From Ruminococcus sp. UBA3855 (GTDB lineage: Bacteria; Bacillota; Clostridia; Oscillospirales; Ruminococcaceae), in NCBI GenBank assembly GCA_002392545.1, contig DGHF01000097.1, forward strand, positions 1-10,419: 10,419 bases of DNA, given 5' to 3'. Positions within the stretch are counted from its first letter, which is position 1. Every line of letters begins with the position of its first letter. A model generated the notes under the pieces. It ran no database searches. It was not told the DNA's origin and saw only the letters and a program-made list of their open reading frames with translations. Positions 1-7,258 of the stretch are shown here, piece after piece. Position numbers and translations under genes: made by a program.

Positions 1-2
1 CA

Positions 3-2213
3 AAATGCGGATATGAGTGGAATGCATTGCTTCCTAATGCTGTCAGAAGTGAATTTTGTCCGTCTTGTCACGAAAGAATGCGTATCAGTTACAATGCATT
101 TTCTTCCATTGCAGAGGGTATCTGTTATGTTATGGGAATTTACGCCGAAAAAAACGGAAAACCGCCTTATGAACTGATGAAAAATAATGCAACATTCAGT
201 AATTACCTGAAAGACCTGCTTGGAAATTCCTATTCGGAATATACATTAATTCATCTCGCTGTTAAATGCGGGGTTGGCGGAATTTTGTATGAAGCAATCG
301 GAAAAGATGAGTCCGCACAGAAAATGGCTGTTGCAAGGGCAGTTGAAAAAATGCACAGTGTATACGCTACTGAAATTTCCAAAGCCAGTGAAATTGTTAA
401 TTTTTTCACGGATGCACTTGGCTGGAATATCAGCCAGCATTCCCACACTGTCAGCCTTTCAAAAAAAAATGAAATGCCTGAAACATCTTCACAGAAAGGT
501 CAAAATCCCGTTCTTCCGTCATCACATTCACAAACCCATCATACTGTCATTGAATCTGCTCACCGCAATGCAACACCGGTTATTCCCGAACAGCATCCTG
601 CACATTATCAAAAAGCCATTTCTTCCGAAACTCAGGAAATTCAGCAAAATTTTACACATGTACAGCATTTTCATCAGCAGTCTCCTTCACAAGTTCAGCG
701 ACCTGTCAAGCATCATGACAAACAGAATAATCCATCCCCCTATCAAGAGCAGTCTGAAATTCTTCCTGCTCCCCACCCCCCTAACATCCTTCCTCTGCTT
801 GTACCTATCATTCTTCTTTTGCTTGTGGCGGTGGCTCTTATTTTCTGGTTCTGGCAGAGTCAGAGACCAGAAGAAAACGGCGGTTTCAGCGCAGAGGGTG
901 CAAATTCCGGAGCGAATGGAACAGTTGCTGTAGCAACTGAAATTGTAATTTCTTCCAAAGTCAAAAAAGAAGAAACTACTGAAATTCCGGAAACAGAGGC
1001 GGTTACTGAAATTGTGGAGACGGTAAAAGAGACAGCTCCTCCGGAAAATTCTGTTGATGATGTGATTCCTCAATATGTATTTGTCAGCGGAAAATATACT
1101 TGGGAAGAAGCAGAAGAAGCTTGTGAAAAAGCGGGCGGTCACCTTGCAACAGTTCATTCTGATGCACAATGGGAAGCCCTCATGAAAAAAGTCAAGGAAG
1201 CACAAAATAATAATCCTGATTTGCGTTACATCTGGATGGGGGCAACTTCCAGTATTGATTCTGAGAGAAATCTTACATTTTCATGGGTGGACAACGAGGA
1301 AACAAATTATATTCTTCAAAAAACAAATTCATGGTATTATAATCAAAAACTTAGTCTGCGTGAACCTTCCGGATATGATGCTTACCAATATCAGAAAAAT
1401 GGTACACTTATTCGTGAGCCTTATCTGATTCTCTGGGTTGCACAGAAGGGCGACGACTGGACATTAAATGATGTTCCTGACGTAACTAATTATTCACAGT
1501 ACAAAAACAGCAATATGGGCTATATGATGCAACTCCCTTCTGATGCTGAAATTCCCCAAACAACTCCTCCTCCCACAGAAGCCCCCACAATTCATGTTGA
1601 AATGCCGGAAACTAAAAAGCAGACTACCGCAGTTGTCAAAAAACGCCCCCAAATTACCTGTGAAATTAAAACCCAGTCTTATGCCAATGCTGACGGATAT
1701 GCATATTATCTTTATACCAGCGGAGATTTTGACTATTATTATATTGAATGTTATGAATATAGCAGCGGAACACCAGATGAACCTTATTTCCTGTTCTCCT
1801 TAACAGACAGTTCAGACGAATTATATCTGACTGCTGGTTCAAGTCTTGACCATGTGACTGCTTATGTAACCCCCTATTTCAATGACGGAACAAAGGGGGA
1901 AACCGTAACCATCAAAAAAAATCAGCCTTCCTATAATCCTCAACCTCAAAATTCTGCTAGTGTGGATGTTTATTCCTGCTATGCAACGGGGGAAATCAGT
2001 TTTGGTACTTATGACGTTGTGGCAGGATTTACGACAGATTACGTGTGCAATGGCGGTGACCCTTCCAAAGTCCGGAGCAGTCTCGGAAATCATTGGCATA
2101 TAACTGCATACAGATGGTGTTATTCCAGAGGTGTGACGTGGTATGAACTTTATGACAGTGACGACGGTGACTATTATGGATGGGTTGACAGCAATTATAT
2201 TTATTTTTATTGA
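3..2213 (+). CDS. Membrane-anchored zinc-ribbon / C-type lectin-like / SH3-like protein (5'-partial)
   Basis: The reading frame is open to the window edge, so the gene starts upstream. Positions 3-26 encode KCGYEWNA, continuous with a CPSC knuckle at 57-68. This is the remainder of an N-terminal zinc ribbon whose first Cys lies outside the window. A cytoplasmic region of about 100 residues of unknown fold follows, then a His/Gln/Pro/Ser-rich linker (about nt 470-785). One strong TM helix lies at nt 786-854 (core LLVPIILLLLVAVALIFWFW). Outside the membrane come an acidic Thr/Glu linker, a C-type lectin-like domain (about nt 1071-1535, with TWEEAEEACEKAGGHLATV, an IWMGA 'WIG'-type motif and a WTLNDVPD 'WND'-type motif), a Pro/Thr linker, a beta-rich Ig-like stretch (about 1650-1920) and a C-terminal SH3-like domain (about 1959-2210) ending in YYGWVDSNYIY. 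The usual CTLD disulphide cysteines are mostly absent. The ligand is unknown. The gene lies 13 nt upstream of an L,D-transpeptidase gene, so a surface or peptidoglycan-linked role is inferred. Confidence 0.85.
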   Translation, partial: KCGYEWNALLPNAVRSEFCPSCHERMRISYNAFSSIAEGICYVMGIYAEKNGKPPYELMKNNATFSNYLKDLLGNSYSEYTLIHLAVKCGVGGILYEAIGKDESAQKMAVARAVEKMHSVYATEISKASEIVNFFTDALGWNISQHSHTVSLSKKNEMPETSSQKGQNPVLPSSHSQTHHTVIESAHRNATPVIPEQHPAHYQKAISSETQEIQQNFTHVQHFHQQSPSQVQRPVKHHDKQNNPSPYQEQSEILPAPHPPNILPLLVPIILLLLVAVALIFWFWQSQRPEENGGFSAEGANSGANGTVAVATEIVISSKVKKEETTEIPETEAVTEIVETVKETAPPENSVDDVIPQYVFVSGKYTWEEAEEACEKAGGHLATVHSDAQWEALMKKVKEAQNNNPDLRYIWMGATSSIDSERNLTFSWVDNEETNYILQKTNSWYYNQKLSLREPSGYDAYQYQKNGTLIREPYLILWVAQKGDDWTLNDVPDVTNYSQYKNSNMGYMMQLPSDAEIPQTTPPPTEAPTIHVEMPETKKQTTAVVKKRPQITCEIKTQSYANADGYAYYLYTSGDFDYYYIECYEYSSGTPDEPYFLFSLTDSSDELYLTAGSSLDHVTAYVTPYFNDGTKGETVTIKKNQPSYNPQPQNSASVDVYSCYATGEISFGTYDVVAGFTTDYVCNGGDPSKVRSSLGNHWHITAYRWCYSRGVTWYELYDSDDGDYYGWVDSNYIYFY

Positions 2214-2226
2214 TGGGGTGTCAATC

Positions 2227-3156
2227 ATGGAAAAAAGAAAAAATTTGTTAATTTTTATCGGAACGCTGACTTGTCTGGTGTTCTGCACTGCGCTGATAGT
2301 TTCCATGTCAAAACTTCCCAGTATTGTCACTAATCAGGCAGAATCACAGACGGAAACAACATCCGGCGGTCTTACTGAATCACAGCCAGAAACAGAATTT
2401 AATACCGCATTGCCTACAGAAACAAATATTTCCGCTTTATCCGGAAAAAAAAGAAATCAGGCTACTTCTGAAACAGAGACAGGTTTCACGGAAGACTTTC
2501 AAACAGAAACTGGTCTCCCTCAGGAAACAGAAACCATTCCTTTCCCGTCTGAACCTGTCGAATATGAAGCATTGTTGCCGTTTCTGGAAGCTGATAAAAA
2601 AACAATCGCTGATATTCCCTATACCAAACAAATGATTATTGTACAATCCAGCGGTACAAATGCAGAAGTGTATCTTTTTGAACAGAATTCAGGAGAGTGG
2701 GAACAGGTTCTTGAAACTTCCGGAGTTGTTGGGAAAAATGGTGTCAGTGCCGAAAGCCGTGAAGGAGATTACCGCACCCCGAAAGGGATTTTTGAACTTG
2801 GGTTTGCGTTTGGGACGGAATCGCTGAAACGTCTTTCCATTGAGTACCGGAAATTGAATTCTAATTGTTATTGGGTGGATGACCCACAGTCAGAATACTA
2901 TAACCAATGGGTTGAGAGTGAGGTAATTTCATGGAACAGTGCGGAACATCTTCTTGACTACCCGAAAGCCTATCATTATGCCGTGGTGGTCAATTATAAT
3001 ATGAATCCGGTTGTTCCCTATGCTGGTTCAGCGATTTTTCTGCATTGTTGGACGGCGGATTATACAGCCGGATGCATTGCCGTTTCCACAAGTGATATGG
3101 TAGAAATTCTGAACTGGCTCGACTCCTCCAAAAATCCTGTGATATGGATTTTCTGA
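2227..3156 (+). CDS. Membrane-anchored L,D-transpeptidase (YkuD domain, COG3786-type)
   Basis: Predicted 309-residue YkuD-fold enzyme that would form or edit L,D cross-links in peptidoglycan, outside the membrane. I chose the ATG at 2227, 13 nt after the upstream stop and preceded by GGGGTG. An in-frame ATG at 2143 would overlap the upstream gene by 71 nt and put an unlikely peptide before the signal anchor. Residues about 7-27 form a TM signal anchor. Residues about 35-115 are a low-complexity linker rich in Thr, Glu, Ser and Gln with recurring TET/ETE units, as expected for crossing the wall. The catalytic domain (about 130-309) shows EGDYRTPKGIF (179-189) and the active-site segment with His273 and nucleophile Cys283 in HCWTADYTAGCIAV, the TAGC form of the family's [S/T]xGC motif. 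It ends in a NPVIWIF strand, as COG3786 proteins do. It is probably co-transcribed with the CTLD protein. The family is well supported; substrate and L,D-transpeptidase versus carboxypeptidase activity are not. Confidence 0.88.
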   Translation: MEKRKNLLIFIGTLTCLVFCTALIVSMSKLPSIVTNQAESQTETTSGGLTESQPETEFNTALPTETNISALSGKKRNQATSETETGFTEDFQTETGLPQETETIPFPSEPVEYEALLPFLEADKKTIADIPYTKQMIIVQSSGTNAEVYLFEQNSGEWEQVLETSGVVGKNGVSAESREGDYRTPKGIFELGFAFGTESLKRLSIEYRKLNSNCYWVDDPQSEYYNQWVESEVISWNSAEHLLDYPKAYHYAVVVNYNMNPVVPYAGSAIFLHCWTADYTAGCIAVSTSDMVEILNWLDSSKNPVIWIF

Positions 3157-3163
3157 TGATAAT

Positions 3164-3197
3164 CAAAAAACTGCCCCATTGACAGGGCAGTTTTTTG
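3164..3197. terminator. Bidirectional rho-independent terminator
   Basis: CAAAAAACTGCCC (3164-3176) and GGGCAGTTTTTTG (3185-3197) form a perfect 13-bp stem around the 8-nt loop CATTGACA. The GC-rich core is CTGCCC/GGGCAG. The A6 and T6 runs give a U-tract on either strand. The stem starts 7 nt after the stop of the plus-strand transpeptidase gene and 9 nt after the stop (in minus-strand reading) of the VWA gene, so it can end both converging transcripts. Confidence 0.93.
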
Positions 3198-3206
3198 ATG
3201 TATTCA

Positions 3207-4898
3207 TTACATCTGCGCATTGAAAAGAGAGCCTAATTTATAAATAACGTCTTCTGAATCAGCATCAATGGAAGCTGCTTCATTGATGGCGGAAAGCTCC
3301 GTCAATTCGCTCAAGTTGGCATTGTATCCAATGGTATAAATGGGGATATTCAGAGCGTCTACAATGTCGCTGATGTCCCTGAGCTTTGCGCCGAGATTGG
3401 TTTCACCGTCACTGAGAACGAACAGCATCGGTTTGGCGTTGGGGATGGCGGACTTGGATTCTTCCAGCATTTTGATTCCCTGCAATACTGCATCATAGGT
3501 GCAAGTCGCTCCAGAGGCGGACAAATCTTCAACAGCTCCTGTGAAATAAGAACGCTGGTTCAGGTCAAACTCCCCGATTGGCAAATTCACTTGCACGTCA
3601 TTGCTGTATGAAACCAGCCCGATATAATTTTTACTGCCGATATACTGCGAGGAGCTTTTCAGGGATTCTTTCAGGCGGTTGAGGGGGTCGCCTATCATAC
3701 TACCCGAAACATCCGCAATAAACACCGCCACGACCGGACGACCGGAATCTTTTTCTTCTTTCCAGAGTTTCTGCGCATTCAGGAGCGTGACAGCATCAAA
3801 TTCTGGTTCAGTACTATGATAAGATTCCATTTGATTGAATCCGCATTTTTTAGCGTTTTCCTGTTGTTCGGAGCTTAGGCAGAAATCTGTAAATGCCTGC
3901 AAAACCTGCTCTTTTTCGGTGGTGAGGTTTCCCACGGCATACATGGGGTTATCGTGCCGGACTCCAAACGGAATAAACTGATAGCTTTTCTGCAAAGACG
4001 GGTCATTGACATACGTCTGATATTCCATGATACATGCATTCAATGAACCGCTTCCCATTGCATTCCGCATCTGCTGGGTAGTATAGCATACAAACGGTAC
4101 ATTCGCCTGAAACTGCTGGAAATTTTCAACGGCGGTATTACTCAGAGGATTGGCATTATCAAAGCTGTGCAGAGCCGACACAAGAAAATTCAACCCTGTG
4201 GAGCTGGTATAGGGGTATGTGTACCCCATAGCAATTTTACCGTCCTTGGATGCATTGGTAATGGTTTCAATGTTAATGTCTCCATAGTCGGAAGAAAGCG
4301 TTTTCACCATGTTTTCTGAAATCAGAATTCCGGCAACATTTCCGGCTAATTTTTCGGAAATCATGTGCAAATCTGCACCGTTGGAAACTGCCATTGTCCC
4401 CCACATCGTATTTGACGGCGTGTAGGCATCCGGTAAATATTTCCCTGACACAATGTAGTCTGAACCAGTTCCCGAAGTGATATTCCGAATGGATACGGAC
4501 ATAGTATGATTATCTGTCGTGCGAAGATTCTGACTGTTGAAAGCCTTTGCCGTTTCAATCATCCAGCCGTCTGAACCAGTTCCGGCTTTTTCCGGCGAAA
4601 CAAAAATTTCAATGTCAATTTCTCCGTTTCCGGTGACGGTGAGGGGATATGTATTGATATCGGGCAGAGAATTGGCAAGGTCAGAGCCTGAAAAATCAAC
4701 AGTCGCCTTTCTTGGGGTGGTTTCTGTAACTGTGACATTTTTCAGGAGTTTATCCATTTTTTTAAGTGCATCTTCTTCGGAAATTTCACGGGTGCTTTTT
4801 CCGATATTGTTCGTCAAAGCAATTCCGCAGGCAATCAAAACCGCTACCGCTGTGCCAATTCCAATCAAAGTTGCAGTATTTTTCTTTTGGTTGGTCAT
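3207..4898 (-). CDS. Secreted solute-binding-protein / von Willebrand factor A fusion protein
   Basis: A 563-residue extracytoplasmic protein. The N-terminus has KK followed by a hydrophobic core (about 10-29). LIAC at 21-24 fits a lipobox, so Cys24 could be lipidated; an uncleaved anchor is the alternative. Residues about 90-375 resemble a type-2 periplasmic-binding fold of the bacterial SBP superfamily (EIDIEIFVSPEKAG start, ETAKAFN helix, many aromatic and small residues). A VWA domain occupies about 388-563, with a complete MIDAS metal site: DVSGS (D396, S398, S400), the TCT segment near 465-467, and SDGE with D497. This SBP+VWA layout is known in Gram-positive 'substrate-binding and VWA domain-containing' proteins, but ligand and partner are unknown. 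Translation starts at the ATG at 4898 behind AGAAAGGAG. The gene begins 20 nt after the coiled-coil gene and is last in its unit. It probably binds a ligand or a surface partner in a divalent-metal-dependent way. Confidence 0.85.
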   Translation of the reverse strand: MTNQKKNTATLIGIGTAVAVLIACGIALTNNIGKSTREISEEDALKKMDKLLKNVTVTETTPRKATVDFSGSDLANSLPDINTYPLTVTGNGEIDIEIFVSPEKAGTGSDGWMIETAKAFNSQNLRTTDNHTMSVSIRNITSGTGSDYIVSGKYLPDAYTPSNTMWGTMAVSNGADLHMISEKLAGNVAGILISENMVKTLSSDYGDINIETITNASKDGKIAMGYTYPYTSSTGLNFLVSALHSFDNANPLSNTAVENFQQFQANVPFVCYTTQQMRNAMGSGSLNACIMEYQTYVNDPSLQKSYQFIPFGVRHDNPMYAVGNLTTEKEQVLQAFTDFCLSSEQQENAKKCGFNQMESYHSTEPEFDAVTLLNAQKLWKEEKDSGRPVVAVFIADVSGSMIGDPLNRLKESLKSSSQYIGSKNYIGLVSYSNDVQVNLPIGEFDLNQRSYFTGAVEDLSASGATCTYDAVLQGIKMLEESKSAIPNAKPMLFVLSDGETNLGAKLRDISDIVDALNIPIYTIGYNANLSELTELSAINEAASIDADSEDVIYKLGSLFNAQM

Positions 4899-4918
4899 TC
4901 TTGAAAACTCCTTTCTGC

Positions 4919-5572
4919 TTAGAAATCGGACAGGTTGACATTGGCGTTGCTGTCCCGCAACTGCCGGAGTGCATTGGTGATATTTTCCAGATTTTCTGTA
5001 TCGGCATGACTGCCAATCTGGGAAATCTCAATGATGAGATTGTCATATTGTGCAAGAATTTGTTTATTCTGTTCCGTGACCTGTTTCAGAAATCGGGAAT
5101 TCGACGGAATCTGCGAATTGTCGGAAAAGTCGGAAATACTCATTCTTGTGACGATTTTTTTCATATTGCCGATGAGACACTCATTGACTTCGTGACTGAC
5201 TTCAATAAAAGGGTTTCCGTCCTGCGCTTCCTCTCCTAAAAGGGCTTTGAGGGCGGTTTCTTTCTGCTGAAACAATTCCAGTTGATGCTGTGCCTCACGG
5301 ATTTCCTTGTGAAGGGGGTTGCTTCGTCCTGACCAGTTGTCAAGGGCTTCCTGATAATCCGACAAAGTTTTGAGCCGTTCCATGCGCAGAGCCTTTTTTG
5401 TTCCGGTATCGTTCAGCAAGTAATAATTGACCCCGATAAATGCCCCTATGCTTGCGATTCCCACTATCACAGCCGGAACGGGAGATGCCAGCAGATTGAC
5501 AAGCCCCCTTGAATAGAGTGCAATTTCCAATATTACGAAACAAATATTGAAAATTATCATTTTGATTTTCAT
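4919..5572 (-). CDS. Two-TM membrane protein with C-terminal helical/coiled-coil region, function unknown
   Basis: A 217-residue protein that I do not recognise as a named family. Residues about 4-20 and 32-53 form two hydrophobic helices (the second, AVIVGIASIGAFIGVNYYLL, is clear), joined by a short loop carrying SRG. The remaining 160 residues are charged and mostly helical. A likely coiled coil covers about 86-112 (KEIREAQHQLELFQQKETAL), and a second amphipathic helical stretch about 158-186. There are no enzyme motifs and only two cysteines. Both termini are probably cytoplasmic, with the helical tail facing inward. The start is well supported: AAAGGAGG lies 8 nt before the ATG at 5572. 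The gene sits 60 nt after the GGDEF gene and 20 nt before the SBP-VWA gene, so it may be an adaptor for the secreted VWA protein; that is inference. Its two-TM plus helical layout recalls XpaC-type proteins, but I do not see the XpaC signature. Confidence 0.8.
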   Translation of the reverse strand: MKIKMIIFNICFVILEIALYSRGLVNLLASPVPAVIVGIASIGAFIGVNYYLLNDTGTKKALRMERLKTLSDYQEALDNWSGRSNPLHKEIREAQHQLELFQQKETALKALLGEEAQDGNPFIEVSHEVNECLIGNMKKIVTRMSISDFSDNSQIPSNSRFLKQVTEQNKQILAQYDNLIIEISQIGSHADTENLENITNALRQLRDSNANVNLSDF

Positions 5573-5632
5573 TTTTCTTTCCTCCTTTCAGGTCTTATCA
5601 CAGCGTATGAAAATTGCCGTCATCCTGTTACT

Positions 5633-7114
5633 TTAGCGGTAACTGCCGTACTTTTTCTTGAAAAGCTGTTTTTCTTCATACATGGCACGGTCAGCACGCT
5701 TGAATACAAAATCAACGGTGCTGTCATCAGAGGCATACTCCGCCATTCCCACGGATGCAGAATATTTCTCCCATGGTTCGCCCTCTTCCTTGGTATAGGT
5801 TTCCTCAAATATTTCTCTCAATTTGTAAATATGCTCAAGTCGGGCTTGGTAATCTCTGCCCTGTAAAACGACGATAAATTCATCACCGCCGATTCTGTAT
5901 ACAGGCGAATGCTTGTACACTTCACAGATAATCCGGCAACAGCCTTTAATATAAGCGTCACCAGCCTTATGACCATAAGTATCATTGATTTTTTTCAGAT
6001 TGTTCATATCCACCATGACAATGGCAAATTCCGCTGTACCTGCTTCAATTTTCTGATTGAGCAGGTTGCATTTTTCAATATATGCTATTTTACTTCCGAC
6101 AGAGGTCAATGCATCCCGATAGGCGGTTCTGGTAATTTCGCCGATTTGCTGTTCTTTGTCTTTGATGTCGTTTTCTGCCTTTTCCTTGTCCTTCTGCAAA
6201 GTGGAAAGGTCATTCAGGTAATCAATGATACGGGTCTGCATGGTGTGAATTTCCTCGTAAATATCCTGAATTTCGTCACGGCTCTGAATGTTCAGATTGA
6301 CGACGTGGGCGGTTTCATAATCCGTATTTTCCGCAGGAGTGAATTTTTTCATTTCCATTGTCAGGGAGTTCAGAGGAGTTACAATAATCCGATTGTTAAA
6401 CAGCAGTGCTCCTATGGAGATAAGAGCAGAAAACAGCAACGAACCAATCAAAATATATATCAGATGCTGTTGTCTATCCTCCATAATTTCATTCATTTCC
6501 ACATCACAGCCCACATGACAAATAATACTGCCATCCTCTGCATAAATCGGAGCATATGCAGAACAAAGCCAGCCCCAGTCACCATGCGAAATAGTTGGTT
6601 CAACCTCTCCCAGTGCTTCCATTCCAAGAAGTTCTTCTTCTCTCAATTCATAATAACCAGTTTCATATAGTGGATTGTCATAATCATCCATCAGGTACAT
6701 ATCATGTGTTGCATTGCTGTCTCCCCAGACGACAACATACAGATATTTGATATTGTCCATGTGTTCCAGATAATTCACAAGAAAAGCCCTTGATTCCTGA
6801 TACTGCTCCCACAGCCCTGCATTTTCAATATATTCCTGAATAATTTCTTCGTTATCCTCTTCTTCTGCTTGGTCACGGATTGCCTGATATTCTTCGGAAA
6901 CTGCCATTTCTTTCAGCTTTGAAAAATAATCTGCATCAAGAAATGAAGCCAGATTTCTCGCTGAATCACGTGCGATTGTTTTATAGTACTCGTCAATTTG
7001 ATTTGCGTTAATATAATGAGACATTCCAGCTGTGCCAAGTGTAGAGACAAGTATAATAATAATAACAAATAAGTACATTTTTCTCCCGATGGAGAATCTT
7101 TTTTTCTTGTTCAT
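5633..7114 (-). CDS. Transmembrane diguanylate cyclase (extracellular sensor - HAMP - GGDEF)
   Basis: Predicted to make cyclic di-GMP from two GTP at the inner face of the membrane. In 493 residues there is a TM helix (about 13-32), an extracytoplasmic sensor of about 185 residues (33-217, PDC/Cache-like by size, very acidic, with SAYAPIYAEDGSIICHVGCDV near its end), a second TM (about 218-240), a HAMP linker (about 241-296), a coiled coil (about 298-327) and a GGDEF domain (about 330-493). The active site looks intact: metal ligand D369 in VDMNNLKKINDTYGH, GGDEF at 409-413, and RADRAMYEEK near the C-terminus. The RxxD inhibitory site expected five residues before GGDEF is missing (YKHS is there), so product inhibition at the I-site is unlikely. 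ATG 7114 follows TAGGAGG with good spacing, behind a consensus promoter. Sixty bases separate it from the next gene, with no clear terminator, so it probably leads a three-gene transcript. Confidence 0.93.
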   Translation of the reverse strand: MNKKKRFSIGRKMYLFVIIIILVSTLGTAGMSHYINANQIDEYYKTIARDSARNLASFLDADYFSKLKEMAVSEEYQAIRDQAEEEDNEEIIQEYIENAGLWEQYQESRAFLVNYLEHMDNIKYLYVVVWGDSNATHDMYLMDDYDNPLYETGYYELREEELLGMEALGEVEPTISHGDWGWLCSAYAPIYAEDGSIICHVGCDVEMNEIMEDRQQHLIYILIGSLLFSALISIGALLFNNRIIVTPLNSLTMEMKKFTPAENTDYETAHVVNLNIQSRDEIQDIYEEIHTMQTRIIDYLNDLSTLQKDKEKAENDIKDKEQQIGEITRTAYRDALTSVGSKIAYIEKCNLLNQKIEAGTAEFAIVMVDMNNLKKINDTYGHKAGDAYIKGCCRIICEVYKHSPVYRIGGDEFIVVLQGRDYQARLEHIYKLREIFEETYTKEEGEPWEKYSASVGMAEYASDDSTVDFVFKRADRAMYEEKQLFKKKYGSYR

Positions 7115-7171
7115 TTTATCCTCCTACATGGTAATTATGCACAAAATTGAAGCTGATTCGTTGCTTTCACT

Positions 7172-7200
7172 ATTATACAACAAAATTGTGCAAATGTCAA
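7172..7200 (-). promoter_or_regulatory. Consensus sigma-A promoter for the GGDEF gene
   Basis: Read on the minus strand, TTGACA (7200-7195) and TATAAT (7177-7172) are separated by exactly 17 nt, a perfect match to the vegetative consensus. Transcription would start near 7165, giving a leader of about 50 nt before ATG 7114. This leader is too short for a c-di-GMP riboswitch. The TAGGAGG ribosome binding site covers about 7120-7126. The rest of the gap 7115-7258 holds nothing else I can support; no strong terminator follows the HAD gene. Confidence 0.88.
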
Positions 7201-7258
7201 CTGAATACTTCTCTGATATTTGCATAATACGGGATAAATGCCATTAAACAGCGGAATT

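Noticed and set aside
27..29. TTG at 27 as the start of the first gene
   Set aside because: The frame continues upstream to the window edge with KCGYEWNA, which completes a zinc-ribbon pattern with CPSC, and no ribosome binding site precedes the TTG.
687..1205. Long antisense reading frames such as the minus-strand one here and the plus-strand one at 5909-6670
   Set aside because: They lie opposite well-supported genes, lack ribosome binding sites and encode low-complexity Phe/Cys/Arg- or His-rich sequence typical of antisense shadows.
2143..2226. Longer N-terminus for the L,D-transpeptidase
   Set aside because: It would overlap the upstream gene by 71 nt, and the extra residues are a shifted translation of the SH3-like domain. 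ATG 2227 has a ribosome binding site and directly precedes the signal anchor.
4919..5572. Assignment of the two-TM protein to XpaC (toxic-anion-resistance neighbourhood)
   Set aside because: The general layout is similar, but the typical XpaC motif region is not visible and no TelA gene is present.
5620..5645. Hairpin GTTAC/GTAAC at the end of the GGDEF gene
   Set aside because: A 5-bp AT-rich stem with no following T-run in the transcript direction; not a terminator.
7115..7171. c-di-GMP riboswitch in the leader of the GGDEF gene
   Set aside because: The predicted leader is only about 50 nt and has no GEMM-like core.
7220..7245. Hairpin terminator after the HAD gene
   Set aside because: Only a 4-bp GCAT/ATGC stem with a long loop and no U-run; too weak to call.
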